Shown in pieces: positions 41,526 through 51,819 of a stretch of DNA of 64,000 nt. The notes beneath the pieces were generated by a model. It did not search any database, had not been told where the DNA came from, and worked only from the letters and a program-made list of their open reading frames with translations. The translations under genes were made by a program, and so were the position numbers. Location of the stretch: positions 248,001 to 312,000 of the forward strand of contig NZ_CP059693.1 in the NCBI RefSeq assembly GCF_028657945.1, written 5' to 3'. The stretch comes from Thalassomonas haliotis. GTDB lineage: Bacteria > Pseudomonadota > Gammaproteobacteria > Enterobacterales > Alteromonadaceae. Each line of letters opens with the position of its first letter. Position 1 is the stretch's first letter.

Positions 41526-41554
41526 AAAGCGGAAAAAAATTTACAAAACTTTAA
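41526..41554 (-). promoter_or_regulatory. Weak sigma-28-like element before the small membrane gene
   Basis: Minus strand: TTAAAG, 15-nt spacer, TCCGCTTT. The spacing and CGCTTT core agree with the flagellin element, but two bases of the -35 and two of the -10 differ. Confidence 0.25.
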
Positions 41555-41898
41555 TTGTTTTGTAATTAAATGGCGGATATTTATGATCTCAAAAAGTCTG
41601 GCGTTCTTGTGAGCATATTTATTAGCCTAGCAAATAAAAATCAAGGATATAAGTCATTGGTCAGCAAAAAAAGCCGAAATTAATTGACCATTTGGTCATC
41701 TTTTTTTGATTCATTCTTGGGCTTCTTTTTAAATCTGTTGTAGTATCTTGGTGCTGATAATGCGAGAAGCGTTATTGGTTTTTAGTTAGCCCTTAATGAG
41801 TCAACTGGCTAGTTAACAGCGAAAGCCCGCTATAAATAATAGCTTGTTTATTATAGCTCCGGCTTGCGATATCAAAAATTTACACTGGAGCTCCATTG
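41555..41898. other. Intergenic region before the chemoreceptor gene
   Basis: AT-rich gap without a gene. A long imperfect stem in the chemoreceptor leader pairs AGCC-CTATAAATAA with TTATTATAG-GGCT between about 41,824 and 41,874. A TTTAAA plus GCTGATAA pair is present near 41,729-41,760 but its spacing (19 nt) does not fit sigma-28. Confidence 0.4.
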
Positions 41899-43815
41899 AT
41901 GCAGTTCGCGAATTTATCGATTAAACTGAAATTCTCCCTGGCCATCTTGTTTGCGGTATTACTCACCTCTAGCCTGGTTGGCTATATAGGTCACCAGAGC
42001 GCGAAAGAGATGCTTATCGACAGCATGGAGCGCAAGGAATTGCCTAATATCCTGAAAAGGATCCGCAACCAGGTGGACAAGGAAATCAGCCTGATGCAGG
42101 CGACGGTCAACCAGATAGGTGAAGATCTTTTTATCCACGAATTACTGGACCAGGGGAAGCTAAAAGAAAACGAAGAGCTGCTGGTCAGGCATTTAGATAA
42201 TATCAAAACTCAGCATAAGCTGATCAATGCTTCTTTTGTTGATAAACAAACGGACCGTTACTGGAATAATAACGGTTTTTTACGGGTATTAAATACTAGT
42301 CAGGATGCCTGGTATTTCGCCTTTGTTTCCTCGGGAAATGCCAATTCTAAAAGCCTGTTTACCGAAGACGGCATCACTAAATTATTTGTCAATTTTCAGC
42401 AGCCGGATGGCCGCGGTTTGGCAGGGGTTGGTAAGCCGGTGACCGAAGTGGTGGAATTATTAAACCGCAATAAAATCGAACAAAGCGGTTTTGTCTTTTT
42501 AACCGACAGCCAGGGCTTAGTGAAGATACATAAAGACAGCAGTAAACTGGATAAAGCCGATATCAAGAAACTGTATGGCAAGGATGTTGACCGGACGCTG
42601 ATCGATCAGCAGGACTTTGTCTGGGTGGAAGCGGAAGTCGCGGGTGAAGACGTTATTCTGGCATCCAGTTATATTAAAAGTGCCGACTGGTATGTGGTGG
42701 CACAAGTGCCGAAAAGTGAAATCTTTGCCAAAATAGACTCGGCGGCCAATACCACAATTCTTGCCATTATATTTGCGTTGGCGATATTTGGTGCGGCAGG
42801 TTTCTTTCTGGCGGGCACTATGACCAAACCGATAGATTCGCTGGCAAAAGAATTTACCCGCTTGGGACAGGCGGACGGTGATTTGTCTGTGCGGTTAAAT
42901 ACCCAGAAAGCTCCTGAATTACAGCGGCTTGAGCAGGGATTTAATAATTTTGTCGAGAAAATTTCTGATACGGTAGAGCAGCTGGCCACTACCAGCAGCG
43001 CCTTGCGGGCGGAAGCTCTGGCGGTATCTGAGTCTGCGGAGAAATCCCTGACCAGCGGCCAGCGACAATCGGGTAAAACCACGGAACTGGCAACGGCAAT
43101 TCATCAAATGTCGGTGGCGATCAGTGAGGTGGCCAATAATGCTTCACAGGCATCTACCACGGCAGACAGTTTGGATAATACCATACAGCATGGCCGCGGT
43201 GTGGTGGATGATACCCGTGGCAGTATTTTAGAATTATCCGAAGAAATGTCATCAGCTTCCCGGGTGGTAAAAGATGTGGCCGATAAAACCGAGTCTATCG
43301 GTTCAGTATTGGATGTGATCCGCAGTATTTCCGAGCAAACCAACTTACTGGCGTTAAATGCCGCGATAGAAGCGGCCCGGGCCGGCGAGCAGGGGCGTGG
43401 TTTTGCCGTGGTTGCCGATGAGGTGCGGGTACTGGCGCAGCGCACCAGCGATTCCACCAATGAAATCCAGGAAAACATCAACCAGCTGCGCAACGAGGCC
43501 ACCAAGGCGGTGGCGGCGATGAAAAATTCGGAAGTGAAATCCCATTCCGGCGCCGAATCGGCAGAAAAGTCCCAGCAAACCTTAGTGAATATCGTGGAAA
43601 ATGTTACTCAGATGCGCGATCTCAATATCCAGGTGGCCACGGCCACCGAGCAGCAGGCGGCGGTTTCTAACGATATAAACCGTAATATTACCGATATTCA
43701 GGACCAAACCAATTTAAACCTGGCGGAGTCGGATAATATGGCCCAGGTCAGCTTGCGCATTTCTGAACTGGCAATGCAGCTGGATCAGCTGGTGCAGTCA
43801 TTTGGTAAGAAATAA
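41899..43815 (+). CDS. Methyl-accepting chemotaxis protein
   Basis: Chemoreceptor of 638 residues from ATG 41,899, which has GGAG 9 nt before it; the TTG one codon earlier is not preferred. One membrane helix lies at about 10-30, a periplasmic cache-like sensor at 35-285, a second helix at about 287-310 and a HAMP domain to 365. The signalling tip is [20 protein letters not shown], then [20 protein letters not shown]. The ligand is unknown. It stands alone next to the lateral flagellar genes. Confidence 0.93.
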   Translation: MQFANLSIKLKFSLAILFAVLLTSSLVGYIGHQSAKEMLIDSMERKELPNILKRIRNQVDKEISLMQATVNQIGEDLFIHELLDQGKLKENEELLVRHLDNIKTQHKLINASFVDKQTDRYWNNNGFLRVLNTSQDAWYFAFVSSGNANSKSLFTEDGITKLFVNFQQPDGRGLAGVGKPVTEVVELLNRNKIEQSGFVFLTDSQGLVKIHKDSSKLDKADIKKLYGKDVDRTLIDQQDFVWVEAEVAGEDVILASSYIKSADWYVVAQVPKSEIFAKIDSAANTTILAIIFALAIFGAAGFFLAGTMTKPIDSLAKEFTRLGQADGDLSVRLNTQKAPELQRLEQGFNNFVEKISDTVEQLATTSSALRAEALAVSESAEKSLTSGQRQSGKTTELATAIHQMSVAISEVANNASQASTTADSLDNTIQHGRGVVDDTRGSILELSEEMSSASRVVKDVADKTESIGSVLDVIRSISEQTNLLALNAAIEAARAGEQGRGFAVVADEVRVLAQRTSDSTNEIQENINQLRNEATKAVAAMKNSEVKSHSGAESAEKSQQTLVNIVENVTQMRDLNIQVATATEQQAAVSNDINRNITDIQDQTNLNLAESDNMAQVSLRISELAMQLDQLVQSFGKK

Positions 43816-43968
43816 GTGCTAACCTATAACATTCCGGCAGCTAAGGGCTGTCGGCCCCCCCGGTATGGGGATTGAAAATAAACAGGAGTATATAGACTAA
43901 TATATAGGGAATATTTACTGTGAGCATGCCTGAGTTTTCATTCGAGGGGAATAAAGGCTTATCTCTTT

Positions 43969-46101
43969 ATGGCGATGTCCAATATTAAAACCCGTATCCT
44001 GGTGTTTGTCGTCTTCTTCGAGCTTGTCGCTTACAGCACCATTCAGCTGTTTAATCACTACATCTACAAAAACGAATTACTGCAACTCAATAACCAGGCG
44101 ATCGAGCAAACCTTTGCCGCCAGCATGGCTAAAATCAACAGTCTTACCCGTTTGATGGAACGTAATGTCACCGATTTGGCCATAGCCGGTGAAAACCTGT
44201 TTTTACTGAAAAAACAGCAAAAGCTTGCCATGGCGGTCCTTGAGGCCAGGGTGGAAGAGATCTTGGTGAGCAATTTCAACAGTTTTCCCGAAGCCATAGG
44301 CGGCGGTATCTGGTATGAGCCTTATGTCCTGGATAAAGCCGTCCGGTATTTTGGCCCCTATGCCTATCAGGGGCGTTTAAAAGTAGAGTTTAGCTGGCAG
44401 CTCAATACACCGGAATATGATTATCACCATCAGGACTGGTACATCCTGGCCTCGCAGCAGAACTGGGGGCGTCAGCAGCAAGGTGCCAAACCTCTATTCT
44501 GGACCCCGCCTTATTATGACGATGTCGGCACTGATAGCCTAATGATGACGGTGGATGCGGTAATGTATGATGGCGAATATAAGGAAATAGGTCTGGCAAC
44601 CGTTGACTGGTCATTAAAAGAGCTCACCGGTTTTTTGGAAAGCGTCAGGGTATCGGCGAATTCTTTTCCTTTTTTTATTCATGTGCCGTCGGGACAATTT
44701 TTAAGCTACCCAAAAGATCCCGGTTTGGTGATGCAAAGTGCGCGACAGTTTTCCTGGGGACAGCAGGTGCTGGATAACGAACTGGATGGACAATTCTCTA
44801 TACTTGAAAATTTCCTTATCGATAAGCTCTTATACAATATTTATTTTTACCGGACACAAGACGGTTTTATTTTTGGTTCCCTGACTCCGGTATCGGATAT
44901 GGAGCAGGAAGTTAATAGTATTACCACTGTGACTTTACTGGCGGGAACCGCGATAGGGGCGGGGTTTATCATTATTATGATCATCTTGATCCGTTTCCTT
45001 TTCTCACCTTTTGATAAGGTGCTGGGGTTGATCAAGCAGTCTATTACCCATAAAAGCGATGGTGAAAGAGTGGTGATCAAGCCCATCCATTATGGCCAAA
45101 AGAATGAATTCACCCCTATTATCAAGGCCCTGGACGATGTTTATCATCAAGTAACCGCTTATATGTCCGAAATTGTTGAAAGCAATGAACAGCTTTCCCG
45201 ATCAAAAAAAGAAGTGTATCAGCTCAATGAAGCGCTGGAAGACAAGGTCAATATCAGGACGCAACAGCTGGCGGCAAAAACTGAAGAAGCACTGCAGTCG
45301 CTGGCGCAGCTGAAGAGCACCCAGCAACAATTAATCGAACAGGAAAAACACGCCAGTTTAGGGCGTCTGGTCGCCGGTGTTGCCCATGAAATCAACACCC
45401 CGTTAGGCATAGCGGTGACCTCGGCATCGAATATAGAAGAAGGCATTCGCCAGGCCTATCATGATCTTGAGGCAGGTAAATTGAGTAAGAGTGATTTTGC
45501 CTTAAGCAAGCGGCTGCTGGCGGAAAATGCGACCTTGTTGCTGGCTAATTTAACCCGGGCTTCCAACCTGATTGCCAACTTTAAACAGGTGGCGGCGGAC
45601 CAGGCATCCGATGAGTTTTGCTGTTTTAACCTTGAAAGCTATATCAATAAAATTATCAGTTCCTTGTCGCCAAAAATTAAGCATAGCCGCCATAACATCC
45701 GGTTTGAATGCAGTAACAGCGACCTGGAAATTTGCTCTATTCCCGGGGTTTTGGTGCAGATCATCACCAACATCGTCGACAATGCCCTGGAGCATGCGTT
45801 TTCCGGCGAGCAGGCCGGTAATATTGCAGTAAATGCCGGTGAAACCGGGGATAATATTATCTTGCAAATAACCGATGATGGCATAGGTATGTCTGCCGAG
45901 ACGGTAGCGCTTATTTTTGATCCCTTTTTTACCACTTCAAGAAAAAGCGGCAGTTGTGGTTTAGGCATGCATATTGTCTATAACCTGATCACCCAGCAGC
46001 TTAAAGGCAGGATAGAATGTCGTAGCGCCCCGGGGCAGGGCAGCAGTTTTTTGATATGTTTGCCCAAAAACCGCGGCAGTCTGCACTCTCGCCCCGGTTA
46101 A
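43969..46101 (+). CDS. Cache-domain sensor histidine kinase
   Basis: Inner-membrane kinase of 710 residues. Membrane helices at about 10-28 and 325-347 flank a periplasmic dCache-like sensor (GIWYEPYVLDKAVRYFGPYA, then YDYHHQDWYILASQQ). A coiled coil leads to a HisKA region with the phospho-His near 473 (LVAGVAHEINTPLG, DctB-like). The HATPase domain has IITNIVDNALEHAF, DDGIGMS and GLGMHIVYNLI. No receiver domain is attached and none is encoded beside it. The next gene is a sigma-54 activator that also lacks a receiver. Confidence 0.92.
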   Translation: MAMSNIKTRILVFVVFFELVAYSTIQLFNHYIYKNELLQLNNQAIEQTFAASMAKINSLTRLMERNVTDLAIAGENLFLLKKQQKLAMAVLEARVEEILVSNFNSFPEAIGGGIWYEPYVLDKAVRYFGPYAYQGRLKVEFSWQLNTPEYDYHHQDWYILASQQNWGRQQQGAKPLFWTPPYYDDVGTDSLMMTVDAVMYDGEYKEIGLATVDWSLKELTGFLESVRVSANSFPFFIHVPSGQFLSYPKDPGLVMQSARQFSWGQQVLDNELDGQFSILENFLIDKLLYNIYFYRTQDGFIFGSLTPVSDMEQEVNSITTVTLLAGTAIGAGFIIIMIILIRFLFSPFDKVLGLIKQSITHKSDGERVVIKPIHYGQKNEFTPIIKALDDVYHQVTAYMSEIVESNEQLSRSKKEVYQLNEALEDKVNIRTQQLAAKTEEALQSLAQLKSTQQQLIEQEKHASLGRLVAGVAHEINTPLGIAVTSASNIEEGIRQAYHDLEAGKLSKSDFALSKRLLAENATLLLANLTRASNLIANFKQVAADQASDEFCCFNLESYINKIISSLSPKIKHSRHNIRFECSNSDLEICSIPGVLVQIITNIVDNALEHAFSGEQAGNIAVNAGETGDNIILQITDDGIGMSAETVALIFDPFFTTSRKSGSCGLGMHIVYNLITQQLKGRIECRSAPGQGSSFLICLPKNRGSLHSRPG

Positions 46102-46227
46102 CGGCTTGTCGTAAGTACTTGTAGCGGGCACTTGTATTAGTTCAGGCAAAGGGCTTAAAATGAGCCTCGAAATATCGTGGCCTGTATTAATGTGCTTAAC
46201 TTGCAGATGACAGGGCCGGCGGGGAAA

Positions 46228-47658
46228 ATGATGAAAGACAATATTAAACATTATCTGGCAGATTCAGAATTGCTGCTTAATGCCGTTGGTGAAGGCATTT
46301 ATGGTTTTGACCGGGCAGGCAACGCCGTGTTTATCAATCCCGCAGCGGAGAACATGACCGGCTGGTGTGCGCAAGAATTATTGGGGAAAAATATCCACCA
46401 GTATCACCACCACACTTATGCCGATAACAGTCCTTATCCCGCTACCGAATGCAAAATTTACGGTACTTTACAAGACGGTATCAGCCGTCATGTGACCGGG
46501 GAGGTATTCTGGCGCAAAGACGGCTCAAGCTTTCCGGTGGAATATACCACGACCCCGGTGTTTAAAAATAATGAAGTTATAGGCGCCGTGGCCGTTTTTC
46601 GCGATGTCAGTGAGCAGTTACAAACCGAAAGTGACTTGAGAAGCGCTTTGCAAGAGGTGCGGCAGCTGACGGAGCAGTTGCAGGCGGAAAATACCTATTT
46701 GCAAAATGAATTGCATCAGGAATGGTCGGCGGCCGGTTTGGTGGGGGAAAGCGCACCGCTTAAGGAGATGCTTGAGCAACTGGAGCTGGTGGCTAAAACC
46801 GACAGTACGGTACTCATTCTCGGAGAAAACGGTACCGGCAAGGAATTGGTGGCGCGCAATATTCACAGTTTAAGCCTGCGCAATAAATCACCGCTGGTAC
46901 GGGTAAACTGCGCCGCTTTTACCGCAAGCCTGTTGGAGTCCGAGCTTTTCGGCCATGAAAAAGGCGCTTTTACCGGTGCCAGCGAACGGCGCAAAGGACG
47001 TTTTGAACTGGCCAACAAAGGCACCTTGTTTCTGGATGAAATCGGCGAGTTGTCTATGGCGGCACAAAGTAAACTGCTCAGGGTGCTGCAGGAGCAGGAG
47101 TTTGAACGGGTCGGCGGTAATGAAACGATAAAGGTGGATATCCGCATTATCGCCGCCACCAACCGGGACCTGTTGAAAATGGTCGAGCAGGGGGATTTTC
47201 GAATCGATTTATATTACAGGTTAAATGTTTTTCCGATCCATATCCCGGCCTTGAGAAAACGTCCGCAAGATATCCCGGCTTTATGCCAGGTGATTATCGG
47301 TAAATTAAACAGTAAGTTAGGGAAGAATATCAAGGCGATCAGCAACAGTAGCTTGAAAATGCTGGCTCAATATCGCTGGCCCGGTAATATCCGGGAGTTG
47401 CAGAACCTTTTGGAGCGGGAAGCCATTTTAACCCGGGGAGATATTCTCGATTTTAAGCATAAGCTGGTCGCGGAGCCGGCCAATCAGGTTGAGGCATTTG
47501 AGTCGCTGGCGATGGCGGAAAAGCGGCATATATGTGCGGTGCTTCAAGCCTGCGATTGGCAGATCGGTGGCGATAATGGCGCCGCTCAGGTATTGGGTTT
47601 ACCCGACAGCACGTTGCGCTCAAAAATGAAAAAATTGGCGATAGCCCGTCCCGCTTAA
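46228..47658 (+). CDS. PAS-domain sigma-54-dependent transcriptional activator
   Basis: Activator of 476 residues from ATG 46,228 (GGGG 4-7 nt upstream; earlier in-frame starts at 46,177 and 46,207 are possible). The N-terminal PAS domain is at about 8-125 (AVGEGIYGFDRAGNAVFINP, then FWRKDGSSFPVEYT) and may bind a small ligand or cofactor. The AAA+ domain has GENGTGKE near 199, GAFTGA near 247 and GTLFLDEIGEL. The C-terminal Fis-like HTH is present. It lacks a receiver domain, so the upstream kinase is not an obvious phospho-donor. Confidence 0.9.
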   Translation: MMKDNIKHYLADSELLLNAVGEGIYGFDRAGNAVFINPAAENMTGWCAQELLGKNIHQYHHHTYADNSPYPATECKIYGTLQDGISRHVTGEVFWRKDGSSFPVEYTTTPVFKNNEVIGAVAVFRDVSEQLQTESDLRSALQEVRQLTEQLQAENTYLQNELHQEWSAAGLVGESAPLKEMLEQLELVAKTDSTVLILGENGTGKELVARNIHSLSLRNKSPLVRVNCAAFTASLLESELFGHEKGAFTGASERRKGRFELANKGTLFLDEIGELSMAAQSKLLRVLQEQEFERVGGNETIKVDIRIIAATNRDLLKMVEQGDFRIDLYYRLNVFPIHIPALRKRPQDIPALCQVIIGKLNSKLGKNIKAISNSSLKMLAQYRWPGNIRELQNLLEREAILTRGDILDFKHKLVAEPANQVEAFESLAMAEKRHICAVLQACDWQIGGDNGAAQVLGLPDSTLRSKMKKLAIARPA

Positions 47659-47691
47659 TCCCGGGCGATAAGAGCAAAACCCAAGATAAGG

Positions 47692-47732
47692 CCACGACAT
47701 ATCGCGAAGCCGCGAAATGTCGTGGTTTTTTT
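47692..47732 (+). terminator. Strong Rho-independent terminator
   Basis: CCACGACAT-ATCGCG pairs with CGCGA-ATGTCGTGG around a 4-nt loop, followed by seven Ts. It ends the kinase/activator unit and insulates ccoG. Confidence 0.9.
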
Positions 47733-47852
47733 ATAACCTTAAAGCTGAGGTTGTTATATTTGTTGTTATTAAATCAATGAGATAGCATGGGTTGTTTATC
47801 TGGCATTGAAATTGCTAATACGCTGTAAAATGTTTGATGTAAGCAGTAAACC

Positions 47853-49235
47853 ATGAAGTTCGATTTTAAAGAAGAAGATCTCATCATTAAACCCTATAAA
47901 AGCCAGGGACCCGTCTATATCCGTAAGCAAAAAGGTTTGTTTCAAAAAATACGGCGTTATACCGGTGTGGTTTTTGTGCTGTTATTTGCTTTGCTGCCCT
48001 GGATAAGTTATCAGGGAAAACAGGCTGTTTTACTGGATATCGGCAAACAGCAGTTTCACTTTTTCAGCATTACCTTGTTTCCGCAAGATTTCACTTTGCT
48101 GGCCTGGCTGTTGATTATCGCGGCCTTTTTACTGTTTTTTATTACCACCTGGCTCGGGCGTATCTGGTGCGGTTATCTGTGCCCGCAAACGGTGTGGGCT
48201 TTTACCTATATCTGGATCGAGGAAAAAATTGAAGGGACGCGCAATCAAAGAATACGTCTGGATAACAATCCATTGAGTGCCGGTAAGTTGGGGAAAAAAC
48301 TGCTTAAACACAGTATCTGGTTAGTGATTTCTTTCCTGACCGCTATGACCTTTATTGCTTATTTTGTACCGGCTAGCAGCTTGTATAGCGGGCTGCTTGA
48401 GCTGGAATGGTCTGGCCTGGTGACGTTTTGGGTGGGCTTTTTTACTTTTTGTACCTATGGCAATGCCGGCTGGGTCAGGGAGAAAATGTGCATTTATTTT
48501 TGTCCTTATTCCAGGTTTCAGTCAGCCATGTTTGATCAGGATACCCTGCTGGTGGCTTATGATAAAAAGCGTGGTGAAAACCGCGGCGCCCGCCGGCGTA
48601 AAGACGATCCCCGCCAGCTGGGGCTGGGGGATTGTGTTGACTGTAACTTGTGTGTGGAAGTATGTCCCGCCGGGATAGATATCCGCAACGGCCTGCAATA
48701 TGAGTGTATCAACTGCGGCGCCTGTATCGATGCCTGCGATCAAACCATGGATAAGTTTGGTTATGCCAAAGGACTGATTTCCTATACCAGTGAAAATGCC
48801 CTGGCTGGGAAAAAATCTCCGCTATTGCGCCCGAAAATCTTAGGTTATGGCAGTTTGTCGATATTTTTCGTGGTTATGATGGGTATTACCATGTATGCCC
48901 GGGTACCGGTGGAAGTGTCTGTGCTGCGGGACCGTAATGTCTTATACCGTACCAATTACCTGGATGAGGTGGAAAACAGCTATCACCTTAAGTTGATCAA
49001 TAAATCGCAGCATCCGCAAAGTTACCAATTGGCTGTGCTCGGGGTTGATAAGGTTAAAAGCAGTGTGACCGAACCGATAACGGTGGCGGCGGGTGAAATG
49101 TTGAACGTACCTGTGACGCTGACGGTGGCAAGGGAGCATATCAAGCATAAGGTCACCAATTTGCAGTTTGTGATCCAGGCAGAAAATAATGCCGATATCC
49201 AGCTATTAAAGGAAACCCGTTTTTATTCTGATTAA
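47853..49235 (+). CDS. ccoG: Cytochrome c oxidase accessory protein CcoG
   Basis: CcoG (FixG/RdxA) of 460 residues, an inner-membrane protein that reduces copper for assembly of cbb3-type oxidase. It has four to five membrane helices. The two 4Fe-4S clusters are bound by GDCVDCNLCVEVCPAGIDIR, then YECINCGACIDACDQTMDKF. A CGYLCPQTVW motif lies near 105. The C-terminal Ig-like domain is typical. No ccoNOPQ genes occur in this window, so it is a detached member. Confidence 0.94.
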   Translation: MKFDFKEEDLIIKPYKSQGPVYIRKQKGLFQKIRRYTGVVFVLLFALLPWISYQGKQAVLLDIGKQQFHFFSITLFPQDFTLLAWLLIIAAFLLFFITTWLGRIWCGYLCPQTVWAFTYIWIEEKIEGTRNQRIRLDNNPLSAGKLGKKLLKHSIWLVISFLTAMTFIAYFVPASSLYSGLLELEWSGLVTFWVGFFTFCTYGNAGWVREKMCIYFCPYSRFQSAMFDQDTLLVAYDKKRGENRGARRRKDDPRQLGLGDCVDCNLCVEVCPAGIDIRNGLQYECINCGACIDACDQTMDKFGYAKGLISYTSENALAGKKSPLLRPKILGYGSLSIFFVVMMGITMYARVPVEVSVLRDRNVLYRTNYLDEVENSYHLKLINKSQHPQSYQLAVLGVDKVKSSVTEPITVAAGEMLNVPVTLTVAREHIKHKVTNLQFVIQAENNADIQLLKETRFYSD

Positions 49236-49259
49236 CGGCTTTTGTGCAAGGCTAAAAGT

Positions 49260-49284
49260 GCTGTGCCGGATTTTTTGGCACAGC
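49260..49284. terminator. Inverted repeat between convergent ccoG and azlD
   Basis: GCTGTGCC (49,260-49,267) pairs with GGCACAGC (49,277-49,284). The loop contains six Ts. It may end both transcripts, though no T-run follows the stem on the plus strand. Confidence 0.4.
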
Positions 49285-49293
49285 TAACGGGGA

Positions 49294-49605
49294 TCAGGTG
49301 TAGATCTTGAGCAGGGTAAAGACCATTAAACTGGCCCCCAGGGTCAGGTAGACCTTTTTGAATTTTAATGCCAGCAACAGGGCAATGCTTGCCGAGATCA
49401 GGTAGGGATTTTGCGTTGATATATTCAGCTGTCCGTCCCGGACAAAGATGATCGGCGCCCAGATAGCGGTGAGAACCGCCGGCGCGCTGAAACTTAAAAA
49501 ATGCTCCATCTTAGGGCCCAATTTGACCGGCAGCGAAGGGTGCAGGAACAGGTAGCGGGTAAAAAAGGTGATACCGGCCAGCAATAATATGGTCAATAAA
49601 GTCAT
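49294..49605 (-). CDS. azlD: AzlD-like branched-chain amino acid export subunit
   Basis: Membrane protein of 103 residues with four hydrophobic segments and the AzlD-type TRYLFLHPSLPVKLGPKMEH, then FLSFSAPAVLTAIWAPIIF. It pairs with AzlC to export branched-chain amino acids or analogues. Overlaps azlC by 4 bp. Confidence 0.85.
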   Translation of the reverse strand: MTLLTILLLAGITFFTRYLFLHPSLPVKLGPKMEHFLSFSAPAVLTAIWAPIIFVRDGQLNISTQNPYLISASIALLLALKFKKVYLTLGASLMVFTLLKIYT

Positions 49606-50342
49606 GGTTGATTCTCCCTGTTAACCTGTCTGCTTTTGTTTTTTTCTATTGTTCTGGAAGTGAAATAACCTGCGTACATGGCCAGCACCGAGGCCGCTAC
49701 CAGAGCCAGCTGCCAGTGCAATAAAGAAAAGATCACCGATAAAATAGCCGCTGTTACCACAGTGACGGCCACCGGGATATTGATAATGTTGGGGATCACC
49801 AGGGCGATAAAGGTGGCGGCGATGGCAAAATCTAAACCTAGCGTGGTCAGGTCCGGTAAATAACTGCCGGCGATGATGCCGATAATATTCCACACGAGCC
49901 AGGAGAGATAAAAACTGCCGCCGGTAAACAGGGCATAGATTAACCTGAGTTTTCCCCGCAGTGACTTACGCTCGCCGGAAAAGGCAAATAACTCATCGGT
50001 TAATAAAAAACCTAAGCCCAGACGCCAGCGCAGCGGCTGGTGTTTTAACTTGTCTCTTAATGCCAGGCCGTAAAGAAAATGACGGGAGCTGATAATAAAG
50101 GTGGTGAATAAAATGGTTGCCAGCGGGGTATTGCTGGCAATAAGCTCGGTGGCGACCAACTGGGCGGCGCCGGCGAATACCAGCATTGGCATTAATAGCG
50201 CCTCCAGCAGTGAGAAATCTCTTTGTATCGCCAGGGAGCCGCATAATATGCCCCAGGGCAGTACCGCCAGGTTCAGGGGCAGCATGTCCAGGCAGCCTTT
50301 TTTAGCCATGATCACCGCGGCTTGTTTTTTGGTAAGTGACAT
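49602..50342 (-). CDS. azlC: AzlC-like branched-chain amino acid exporter
   Basis: Membrane protein of 246 residues. It shows LPWGILCGSLAIQRDFSLLE, then ALLMPMLVFAGAAQLVATEL, the AzlC 'GAAQ' signature, and ISSRHFLYGLALRDKL. Five to six further helices follow. It forms an operon with azlD; the AraC regulator lies just upstream on the same strand. Confidence 0.9.
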   Translation of the reverse strand: MSLTKKQAAVIMAKKGCLDMLPLNLAVLPWGILCGSLAIQRDFSLLEALLMPMLVFAGAAQLVATELIASNTPLATILFTTFIISSRHFLYGLALRDKLKHQPLRWRLGLGFLLTDELFAFSGERKSLRGKLRLIYALFTGGSFYLSWLVWNIIGIIAGSYLPDLTTLGLDFAIAATFIALVIPNIINIPVAVTVVTAAILSVIFSLLHWQLALVAASVLAMYAGYFTSRTIEKNKSRQVNRENQP

Positions 50343-50432
50343 AAATATCCTAAACTACGACTTAATCAGGGGGTTACTATGGCATCAAGCCGTTGCCGCT
50401 GGCTTGTATAAAATTGCGCTCTTGTGTGCAAT

Positions 50433-51272
50433 TCACTTGCCGCAAGCGACCTCCCGGGCATAATAACCCGGGGTAAAGCCCATGGCCTTTTTAAAGTGCC
50501 GGTGGAAATGGCTTTGATCGTGAAAACCTACCTCGCTGGCAACCTCAGCGACTTTCAGCCCCTGGCGCAACAAGGCCTTACCCCGTTGTAGTCTTTGCTG
50601 GACCTGGTAGGCATGGGGCGGCAGGCCGAATTTTTTCTGGAACTGCCTGAGCAGGTGGAACGGGCTGTTGCCGGCAAGCAACGCCAGGGTTTCCAGATTG
50701 ATGTTTTCGCTCAGATGCTCATGAATAAAGGCCTGTACCCGGCTGAGGCCGGAATGATCCTGGCGGTAGTCCCTGATATCTATCGCTCGTTTGCCATATT
50801 TGATCATTAGCTGGCTCATCACCCCGTATACTAAGGTTTCCCTGAGCAGGCTGTTGTCTGACTCGGCCAGCTGGCTAAACATTTGCCGCATCTGCCCGGC
50901 GAGGCAGGGGTCATTGACTACGGCATTGGGGAAATAGGGGGCAAAGTTATGGCCTAAACCCAGGTCGGCGGCGAGCTTATTGAACTGGGACTCCAGCGGC
51001 GACATGCCGTGATAGGACCAGCCGCTATCCGTGGCCGACTGGCCGTTATGGATCTCATCGGCGTTGACAAAAATGATGCTGTGCTCGGGGGCAAAATGCT
51101 CGCAACCGGCATAATAAAACTTCTGTACCCCTTTATCGATCACATTGATGGTATAGCCTTCATGGCTGTGGCGGGAAAAATTCTTGTGGTAATAACGGGC
51201 ATCCACCACTTCAAGGCCGCCGAGCTCAGGGTGGTAACTGAAGCGGGTTTGTTCTTTTGTTTTTTCCTGCAT
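50433..51272 (-). CDS. AraC-family transcriptional regulator
   Basis: Regulator of 279 residues from ATG 51,272; the TTG at 51,290 is less likely. An AraC-type cupin sensor (KNFSRHSHEGYTINVIDKG, then YYAGCEHFAPEHSIIFVNAD) is followed by two HTH motifs (NLETLALLAGNSPFHLLRQF; VAEVASEVGFHDQSHFHRHF, then KKAMGFTPGYY). Members next to azlCD or LysE genes usually control amino acid export; that is the probable target here. Confidence 0.9.
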   Translation of the reverse strand: MQEKTKEQTRFSYHPELGGLEVVDARYYHKNFSRHSHEGYTINVIDKGVQKFYYAGCEHFAPEHSIIFVNADEIHNGQSATDSGWSYHGMSPLESQFNKLAADLGLGHNFAPYFPNAVVNDPCLAGQMRQMFSQLAESDNSLLRETLVYGVMSQLMIKYGKRAIDIRDYRQDHSGLSRVQAFIHEHLSENINLETLALLAGNSPFHLLRQFQKKFGLPPHAYQVQQRLQRGKALLRQGLKVAEVASEVGFHDQSHFHRHFKKAMGFTPGYYAREVACGK

Positions 51273-51368
51273 AACTCTACCGCCTGACAAACTGGTTTTT
51301 CAGTGTACCCTAAGCCCGGGTGAAATGTTTGTACAAAATTGCGCTTTTATGTTCACGACTGACAGGAC

Positions 51369-51740
51369 TCAGGAGGTAGGGTGGCGCAGGAAACCAGAGC
51401 CCTGGAACATCATATGTTCAAAAAAGTGGGCAAAGCCGGATTTCCCCGGCTCTTCCCTGGCAGAGCCGACATGATAGGTGACATCGACGTGTACCAGGGG
51501 ATCGGAAGTATCCTGGTGCAGGAGCACGGTTAAGCCATTGTCCAACCGGTATTTTTGATAGGGAATAAGGGTTTTTCCCGCTTGCGGGGCAACAGCTTCG
51601 ATAAAATGGATACCGGGGGGAAGCTGAAGATCATCTGTTTGCCTGCCGAGCTGTGTGCTTTGTCCGCAAGCCGTGAGTAAGGTAAAAAATAACGCGCACT
51701 GAAAGGGGAAAATCCATTTTTTCAAAGTCTTGCTCCGCAA
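51369..51740 (-). pseudogene. Truncated M16 zinc peptidase (N-terminal fragment)
   Basis: Encodes only 123 residues of a lipoprotein M16/insulinase-type peptidase, whose full length is near 900. The lipobox LTAC, the start of the catalytic domain (YRLDNGLTVLLHQDTSDPLV, then YHVGSAREEPGKSGFAHFFE) and the HxxEH zinc motif (HFFEH) are intact. The frame then ends GFLRHPTS where relatives continue with about 800 residues. No further peptidase sequence is seen downstream, so a deletion has removed the rest. Confidence 0.8.
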
Positions 51741-51819
51741 AGCCGGTTGGATCTGAGTGTAGTTTATGATCCTGCACCCGGCTAGCGGCTTTATTGAGCT
51801 TTATTCTGGAAAGGTGTGC

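Noticed and set aside
41729-41760. TTTAAA and GCTGATAA before the chemoreceptor as a sigma-28 promoter
   Set aside because: Spacer is 19 nt, not 15, and shifting either box does not fix it.
41821-41875. Possible riboswitch in the chemoreceptor leader
   Set aside because: Only a single AT-rich imperfect hairpin; no conserved core of c-di-GMP or other known riboswitches.
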